Source: Microstegium vimineum
Taxonomy: Eukaryota > Streptophyta > Magnoliopsida > Poales > Poaceae
DNA: 64,000 nucleotides
Direction: 5' to 3'
Assembly (NCBI GenBank): GCA_022036555.1
Contig: CM039132.1
Location: 56,200,509 to 56,264,508 of the forward strand
Made by a program: the position numbers and the translations under genes. The notes under the pieces were generated by a model. That model did no database searches. It had not been told where the DNA came from and was given only the letters and a program-made list of their open reading frames with translations. Within the stretch, counting starts at the first letter, position 1, and every line of letters starts with the position of its first letter. Positions 56,748-64,000 of the stretch are shown here, piece after piece.

Positions 56748-58050
56748 AGCATTTCTAGCGTCGTTTCTGAGGAAAGATAGAATTGATCAAAGATCATTGC
56801 AGGCTAACTTGTTTGTTTTCTCCTCTTGTGGATGAAAATAGGATAGTGCATCAACAGTTTCTCTCTGCTGGAGAACTTCATTGATGATCCGAAAGCAATC
56901 TTGAGGAGTAGATCTCTTCTAAGAAAGAGCCAACCTTGCTTCATGACTTCATCTTATCCAACTCTTTCGCCGACAGAAGTACCACTCGAAACCGCATCAT
57001 CTACGTCCACTACTGTGGCCAAAAAGACCCTTCAAGAGTTCTCCGTCCTAGTTGTCGCTAACGTGCTCACTGGGCCTGTTATCGACCATGGAGAAAAGAG
57101 CTTTGAGCTCCATACAGACCTCATCACGATGATACAAGCACATCACTGTCTAGTGAGGATGCGAACGCACATCTTCAACTCTTCATTGAGCTATGCGACA
57201 CCATCGTAATCAAGGACGTTGCATCTGACACAATCAAGCTCTGTCTATTTCCCTTATCCCTCGTGGGGAAGGCAAAATAGTGGTTCTACAAAGGCAAGGA
57301 AACAATCGACACATGGACAAAATGCTCCACGACATTCCTTGCTAAGTTTTCCCCATGGGAAAAACTAATGCTCTGAGGGGAAACTTTCCAGCTTCTAGCA
57401 AAGCTCAACAGAGACCATGCCTACAAGAATACACCTTCGCCTGTCCACACCATGGCATGAAAGTCTGGTTAGTTCTCCAAATATTTTATAATGGGTAAAA
57501 TCCTATGTCTTGTGGACACCTTGATGTAGCTGCTGGAGGAGCATTCCTCTCGCTCACCATCATTGTAGCCACAATTCTGATGGATAAGATGGTCACCAAT
57601 CAAGGGTGGAGCAATGAAAGAAGATCCACTAAACAACAAAAAGGTATGTATATTGTTAAAGAAGCAGATATGGTTACCACAAAAATAGATTTTTTTTTAT
57701 GAAAAGGTTAGAAAAACGTGGTGCCAAAAAAGAAGCTATGAAGGGCACGCCACAAGTCAAGGACTCGCATAGGATATGTGAAGTCTATGGTGTCATTGGA
57801 CATTTGGAAAATGATTGTCCTGAAACCCATGAAGAAGTTGCCTACATCAAGAATGGGTTTCATCAACACGGTAAGAACGGATGGAACAACCAACCACATC
57901 AACAAGGAGGTAATTCGAATTTCAATTCAAATCAACCATCAGGAAAACAAAATAGTACCCTACGGAGCAACTTGTGCTCAAGGTACTGGTGGCTCCATTT
58001 TCATGATTCATCGTGAGTTGCTCGAAGTAGTGGACCTTAGTTGATGCAGG
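56748..58050 (+). pseudogene. Decayed gypsy-type gag with zinc knuckle
   Basis: In several frames the + strand gives DTIKLCLFPLSLVGKAK, WFYKGKETIDTW, FLAKFSPW, then GHLDVAAGGAFLSLTI and ICEVYGVIGHLENDCPETHEE. The last is a CCHC knuckle in which the second Cys is Tyr. This order is the gag of a large grass gypsy family. Pol is missing. Confidence 0.7.
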
Positions 58051-58421
58051 ATGAGGATCGCAATGTAGTCCCTCGATCCAATCTCGCGGTCACTATAAAG
58101 ATGACACACAGACGAGCACGAGGAGTGGGGTCATTGAGAAAAAGACGATCTGATCCCGTGCTCACCGGAAAGAAGATGATCAGCGAGCAAACCTGATTAC
58201 CCGCACACCCTAGTAGGCAAATCTTGGATACCAGAGGTTTCGAAGGCCTACTCTTCTAACTCTCTGTGTTCTCATAGAAGGTTGGAATGGGAAAGGACTT
58301 GTAACCACCCAGCAGGGAAGACATTACAATCTATATAATTGAAGAGAAAAGATTGGTGTAGAGAAATCTTGAGGAGTTAATCCTATAACGATTCATCAAT
58401 CCAATTCAACATGTGTGTTAC
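58051..58421. other. Unassigned stretch left of the solo LTR
   Basis: No coding signal or terminal repeat seen. It may be untranslated sequence of a retroelement. Confidence 0.3.
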
Positions 58422-60023
58422 TGTTGGCATAAAATATGATGCACTTTTATATAACTAAAATGATGCCACCAACCTTATGATCAAGGATAAACAAACACAT
58501 CATGAGCATTTTTTTATCAAATAACTAGTTCCACATGTTCATGAGTGTTTGAATGCAGATATGAAGAAGTAGAGCAAAAGAGACCCAGTGGGACCCACAT
58601 AGGGGGTCGACCGACCACCCTGTGGGCCCACCAGGTCTCCCCCCTCGGCCATGATCCAGAAGAAGCATCCTAGAGTGATTCCTAGCCCTTGGATCACTCT
58701 ATGTTTTCTCCAAACGGCTCACATACAAAGCACAAGGATTCATGGGCCCACACCAAAGAGATCAACACGACAACTACTCCAGAACAACCACCTAACACCT
58801 ATGATGGGTGGGACCAGCACCAGGGAGCAAGAGGTGGGCCAGAGACCCCTAGGGGCGGTCGGCCGACCCCCCTAGGCCCACCTGGCCCCCACTCAGTCCC
58901 TGACCAGTGGGGCCACACAATCCACACCCTCCATCCTAGGCGGTTCTATGACGGTTTGATCCAAGGAGGAGGTTGAAGCCCCCTGGATCGATGACATGGC
59001 GCTGGAGTAGCCCCTACTCCACCCCCACTATAAATAGAGGCCAAGACCTCCCTCTCTAATCATGATGTAATCCATACAAGCCACTCTTATTCTCAAGTGG
59101 GGATTATTCTAGTGGTGTTCTCTAGTGTGGGAGTTAGAGTTGAGTTGAGCTTTGCTCGGGCTTTCCGGAATTGTCTTCCCGGAGGATCTAGTATAAGCTC
59201 TTGTATCTTTTCCCTTTTGTAAGACTCTACTTATTTAATGCAATATTCCTCCTTTAATTTACTTAGTCTTTACTTAGTGCAATATTATACTTGCTATAGT
59301 ATTGTTGTGATTTATCTTGTCAATTAGTTGTTATAAACTAGATTGAGATCCTTGTGGCCTTTCCTGTATGCGATCATCGCCTGTCATAGGGTATTCTAGT
59401 TGTCGTATACACGATTAGAGTAGTAAGAATAGGTGTAAGCGTGGTGCTTATAGTTAATATTACCTTTGGTTATCGCTTGTTGCACGGATTGTTTATGGTA
59501 GCTAGCAAGAGGTGACAACCTTGTCTAGTCTTTGTATTCCACCACGTGTTCTTAGGCAAGTTCTTAAAAGATAAGGCCCCCGTAAGAAGAGGGCGTGGTC
59601 CGGTAGGAGTTTTGTCCTCCTACTGATCTATCCCCTCGCCTAGCATACTTGTATTGAGGAATCAATTGATGTTTGTCTCATCTGAGTGCCATAGTTAAAT
59701 CCACAAAGGTAGAGTTGGAATCATAGGAGTCATTTTACTCTCTCGTTGTCCTCCCACATAGTTGTACTCACTAGATATCTCTTACTTATCTTTACCGGTT
59801 TGTTGCATCATCACCTTCCTATCATTATATCGATTACCCCCTTACACTAGTTGGTACTAAATTGAGGTGATCTCTAGGATCTCTCTTTTATTATTATTTC
59901 TAGCTCCGCTTTCCCTTGGGAGAATATAAATTACGATACCCCAGAATACTCCTAGGTGAAGTGCTACAACGGTATAATCTGTGCGCTTGCGGATTTATCC
60001 AATAGTCATAAGAAATACCAACA
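58422..60023 (+). mobile_element. Solo LTR, 1602 bp, with 5-bp target duplication
   Basis: The segment starts TGTTGGCATAAAAT and ends AAATACCAACA, giving TG...CA ends with a TGTTGG/CCAACA inverted repeat. GTTAC flanks both sides (58417-58421 and 60024-60028). A TATAAATAG lies at about 59030. No internal coding region is attached, so the element has been reduced to one LTR by recombination. Confidence 0.92.
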
Positions 60024-60913
60024 GTTACAAGCTTTGATTTTCCTTATCATTCCATCGGACCAAGTGACAAAACCGCACCTCGCTCACATGTATGACATGC
60101 CATGCCTCGCCTTGGCTCGACAGCTGCGGCGCGCGCATGTGGCACCCAGTCAATCTCCTCTCAACTTCTCAATTGGTACACATGTAGTCTACCTATTTAA
60201 GTTGAGTCAAACAATATCCAAAATTCCATGTGGGACTAAATTATAATACAACATACCATTTAATATGAGCTTAGGATTCATTTAGTCATCGAATAAAATA
60301 TGGGCCAGACCCATATTATTCAACAGTATCTTCAAAACTTTGGTCTAGTTTGCTTCATAAATGGCTCAAGCACCAAAAAAGAGAGAAAATGAAAACTCTA
60401 GTTAAGCACTAACCTACCATTACAACTTCAAAACATATATTTGGAATAACATTTTCTTACCTTCTACCTCTCCACCAAATAAATTGAAATCAAAACCCTC
60501 CCCTCCTTAAAAAAGCAATCTTTGGGAGGTAGCTCAAGGTCGCCTTCTTTTTTCTCAAGTAACAGGAAGTGACCTGATAAGGAAAAAGGGCTCTTACATG
60601 GAACATTTGTAGGGCAACTGGTATAATGGGTCCCAAGCTTACCACCGTAGGGACAGCCAATGAGTGAGACATCCCTGGTAAAAAAGGGAGGCGTTGCTAT
60701 AAATCGTTTCTGTAGCGGTGACAATATACATGAAAACATAATGTGAAGTGATATGTAGACATGCAAATAATAGGTGCAAGTAAATGGTTACATAGTACTT
60801 TAGATCAGTCAAACGTTTACATGATGACTGATCGATTGAAACCCGGTATGAGCGGGACCATAATGGACTCAATTAATGCACATAAATGAGTCCATTAAAT
60901 ATTAAATACTCAG
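60024..60913. other. Intergenic DNA with a short hairpin
   Basis: No gene is recognised. AATGGACTCA...TGAGTCCATT forms an inverted repeat at about 60862-60897. Confidence 0.4.
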
Positions 60914-61148
60914 TGTGCAACATCACATCTCTGTCCTACCATTTCTGCTGCTACGTACGTCACATTATGATTCATGTAGAAAAATGGCCTCCATGCAGAG
61001 AAGGGTCATTGTCGTGTATATTGACGCTTTAATTCCTTGATTGCTTGACTCAGTTAATGCACAAATCCGAACCTGTACTACTCTAGATCCTGACATTACA
61101 TGCTTTCACAATAATACACTATCTTGACAGCATATGTGATGTTGCACA
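60914..61148. mobile_element. Short element with 15-bp perfect terminal inverted repeats
   Basis: TGTGCAACATCACAT at 60914-60928 and its exact complement at 61134-61148 bound a 235-bp AT-rich non-coding segment. I found no obvious target duplication, so the superfamily is unknown. Confidence 0.55.
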
Positions 61149-61216
61149 GTAGCTGGCTAATTAAAGAATCAGATAACCATTACGCTCTGCCATATATTTG
61201 AAACGCAATGGTAGTA

Positions 61217-61406
61217 CTCCGTCTGTCCCTCAAAGAATAGATTTCTAAAGTTATCTTAAGTCAACATTTATTATAGAATATATTTTCACATGGTGTTTAT
61301 TTTAAGTCATAGATGTGTTGATATATTTTTCTATAAAATTAGTTAAAGTTTAAAAAGTTTGACTGATACAAATTCTAGGAATTGATTCTTTTAGAGACAT
61401 AGGGAG
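61217..61406. mobile_element. Stowaway-like MITE
   Basis: The ends CTCCGTCTGTCCC and GAGACATAGGGAG pair imperfectly and follow the Stowaway consensus. TA flanks lie at 61215-61216 and 61407-61408. The element is 190 bp. Confidence 0.8.
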
Positions 61407-61739
61407 TATACTCTCTTTATTCAGTAATGACAAGCATTAATAGTAAGTTAACCACTGTTTTGTTCCTATCTTATGTGTCGTAGAAGATATTGATTCAATT
61501 ATAACTAGCTGCCTGCTCGGTTGGTTCTTTGGGATTTTCAACAATCGACCCTCCTACCACGTGACTACATCACCTACCACCAGGCTTGGGGACTATAGTA
61601 TATACAGTGCATCTAGTTATGTGTATATATTTCTTTGTAGTTGATAAACATCTCCATGTCCGAATACCCAGACGTTTTTTGGTACTAATCGAAACGAGTC
61701 TAAGTGGGCACACTTCATTCAGGACAAAGGAATTTTAAT

Positions 61740-62411
61740 TTTTTTTACTTGAGCTCCTTACATCCTCTTAGCAAGCCACACTTGGTTGAGTCCGAGTATT
61801 CCTAGTTGGCTCATTTGGTCAACTACGATTACTATTGCTTGGCTTGACACGAACGCTGATCGGCACCGACCTCGCTACTCGGCATCACGTCTACCCGCTC
61901 GAACAAGCTCAAGGTGGCATTACCAAAAGAATATAAGGCACTCCAGGACTACCTATGGGGAGTACACCCTGGATACCCACGACACAAGACATGGTCTATG
62001 GCACCTGCTGGGACGCCCCAGCCCACGATATGAAGCTTTGCTGAGCACAACTCTGTGCGGCGTGCTCTGCAAGACACCAAATAGATATCCTAGGATATGA
62101 CATGATCTCGTGATTTATCTAATCTATTGTTGCTAGCCAGTTACGTTCGTAGATCTAACTGACTTTTAACTAACCCTACCCTCGGGCTATATAAGACGGG
62201 TAGGGGACCCCTCGAAACACATTTGATCTCCTACAATAAGCAATATAATACAATAGAACATAGGAGTAGGATTTTATGATTCGTCGATGGCCTGAACCTG
62301 TCTAAACTCATGTGATTGTAGCCATCTTGTTCTTAATCTCACGCATCCCTCCGATCAATCTACCATCACGAGGATCTCCCTCGGTGGATTGCTGAGCATA
62401 TTTAGTCGACA
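61740..62411 (+). repeat. Gypsy-type LTR remnant, truncated on the left
   Basis: A promoter-like GGCTATATAAGACGGGTAGGGG (about 62185-62206) is followed by AAACACATTTGATCTC and CAATATAATACAATAGAACATAGGAGTAGG, and then GGATTGCTGAGCATATTTAGTCGACA. This is the usual R-U5 layout of a grass gypsy LTR, ending CGACA at 62411. No internal region follows. The start is uncertain. Confidence 0.6.
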
Positions 62412-62580
62412 CATTATTTATTCAATATAGGAGTCTAAGACCATGAGTCATGATTTATATGAGTCCAACACTGTTACAAAATTTTTTAACACTCTACATA
62501 GGTTGTACATATTTAGCCATGCGTCATGATTTACCCTCTCGCTCGAGGTAGCTAGCCTGTTGACCCACTTCTAACGAAGG

Positions 62581-62976
62581 TTGGCAGGGTTCACTATTAA
62601 ATCTTTTAAAGGTTCATCTAACAACTTAGGGATGCTAGGTTTCCAATCGACAATCAGATGTAGGACTCCCCTTCCAAATGGCACGATGACGCACATCCTA
62701 TACGAAGACGGAGAGAGCCCACACTACCGAGGACGGCTTTGTTTCAAGAGGAAAAGGATGATGAGAACATTGCTAAAATTATTTGAGCTCGCAATACTCC
62801 CTTTTGCTTCGCAATTTATTAGAGCCAGAGAAGATATAAATTATTTAAGCCTACAGTTTGGTGAATTTTCTATTGATATGAAACAAACTAAGATGGTGCA
62901 AGGAGGAGAGCTAGATGCTGCTCTTTCATTGCCGCACGAAACTTTTGTTGGAAATAATTTGCGCAAAAAATATTGA
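62581..62976 (+). other. Unrecognised open frame, 131 codons
   Basis: The frame encodes a neutral protein with RTLLKLFELAILPFASQFIRARE and a LSLQFGEFSIDMK segment. I recognise no family. There is no convincing promoter and the flanks are AT-rich, so it may be a transposon relic or chance. Confidence 0.2.
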
Positions 62977-63181
62977 ATGACGGAGCATCAAATATATTTG
63001 TGCAAAAGAATGGGGGGCTGACTTGATTAAATTCCTGGTCGGATTAGCTTACCAGATTTGTAGCATATTTGACATATTTTAATATTTATTTGTGTCATAC
63101 TTGTTTGAAAAGGCTGTGTAAAAAATAGATTAGATCTTATTGTGGGATTAGAGCCTCTTGAGATTTTAGATTTGTGTTGGT

Positions 63182-63640
63182 GTGCGATTAGAAATTATTG
63201 TCTGGACGTTTGCTGAAATTTTCAGAGTTCTCTTCTCTTCTGTCCTGGTACGTTGTTGCCGCGAGTGGAGGAATCATCGTAGGGTTTGGATTGCATCATC
63301 TTGTGTAATCCGAATCCATCTATTATCTTTATCGCGACTACTGGTGTTTGATTACACAGATTTATTCTACCTATCTGAATTATATATCTTGTTGCGCAAT
63401 ATAAATTCTGTGAGATTTATCTGCCATGTATTTAGTCAAAATAGTTCTGCTGGCTCGTCCTGTCCTTTGGTCGTCGTGATTGCAACTGCTGTAATAGTTG
63501 ATTGTTACTATTTGCAAAGGACTGAAACCGTGCTAGGTATTAAAGGTGTTAAACCGAGTTGGAACCTGGCCGCAGGTATTATTTGTTTATTGGCTCAATT
63601 ATATTGCTTTAGGAGACTGACAGGTTCTGCTGTTGGATAA
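63182..63640 (+). other. Unrecognised open frame, 152 codons, hydrophobic
   Basis: The frame reads as a hydrophobic, Cys-rich protein with possible membrane segments near its middle (PLVVVIATAVIVDC) and end (LAAGIICLLAQLYC). The flanks show no exon-like borders. It is long for chance in AT-rich DNA but no homology is evident. Confidence 0.2.
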
Positions 63641-64000
63641 CAAGTGATACTATCTTGCTCCGGGTTTTAGTTGGCCGACGAATACATTTGCCGTTTGCTT
63701 GAGAATAATTTGATATATTACTTGTACTCACTATTGCATCATGAAAGATGTGGATAAATTCTTGGACAGTGTAGCAAATGAAAAAAAAGGAGGGCTGCAG
63801 AAAAGGCTTGCCGCTAAGCTATTTGTACTTCTGTCGTCGCTATAACAATTTTTACAGTTATTTAGCGTTATAGCGCAACTAAGTTACATAGTTTAGTGTT
63901 GTTAATAATGGCACTATTCCAACCGGCCATATATGTGAAAGCCTGACAGCCCAAAATGCTAATTAAGCTATTTAAAATATTGTATTGTAATAATGTCATA

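Overview
The window is nuclear DNA from a grass. This rests on introns with GT/AG borders, grass-type genes with GC-rich first exons, and grass repeat families (Tourist/Stowaway-like MITEs, Helitrons, a tRNA-derived SINE, and large Ty3/gypsy elements of the Grande/RIRE type with an antisense 'gypsy type transposon' gene). A panicoid such as a sorghum or maize relative fits best, but the species cannot be named from the sequence alone.

Three host genes look real. An alpha-L-arabinofuranosidase (GH51) lies on the + strand at 18581-25813; 17 coding exons can be traced, and one base is missing in exon 3. An intronless pectin-methylesterase/invertase inhibitor lies on the - strand at 31105-31692. 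A plastid circularly permuted GTPase of the BPG2 type lies on the - strand at 41291-44458 and has three coding exons.

Layout. 1-2518: LINE remnants, a small hAT-like MITE and a minisatellite. 2519-17463: one large Ty3/gypsy element in minus orientation. It is nested in a LINE, has one full LTR (1412 bp) and one truncated LTR, a decayed gag-pol on the minus strand, and on the plus strand a decayed, intron-containing antisense gene with its own TATA box. 17464-25813: promoter and body of the arabinofuranosidase gene. 25814-31104: MITEs, a Helitron end and a Mutator-like candidate. 31105-31692: inhibitor gene. 32289 to about 37600: a Helitron-like segment holding broken exons of at least three host genes (inositol-monophosphatase-like, SF3B4-like splicing factor, TolB-like), all on the same strand. 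37751-41290: MITEs and a LINE RNase H remnant. 41291-44458: BPG2-like gene, with a LINE inside its first intron. 44770-46015: a broken chimera of a patatin-like lipase and a CYP89-like P450. 46350-53003: Helitron-like DNA with three similar 3' ends, a SINE and a LINE piece. 53150-62411: decayed LTR retrotransposons, including a clean solo LTR with a 5-bp target duplication. 62412-64000: nothing recognised apart from two unassigned open frames.

The genes do not form a pathway, although the arabinofuranosidase and the methylesterase inhibitor both act on cell-wall polysaccharides. Most of the window is transposon biology: nested insertion, gene-fragment capture and decay. All exon borders were read by eye from splice consensus and reading-frame continuity, and were not confirmed by alignment.
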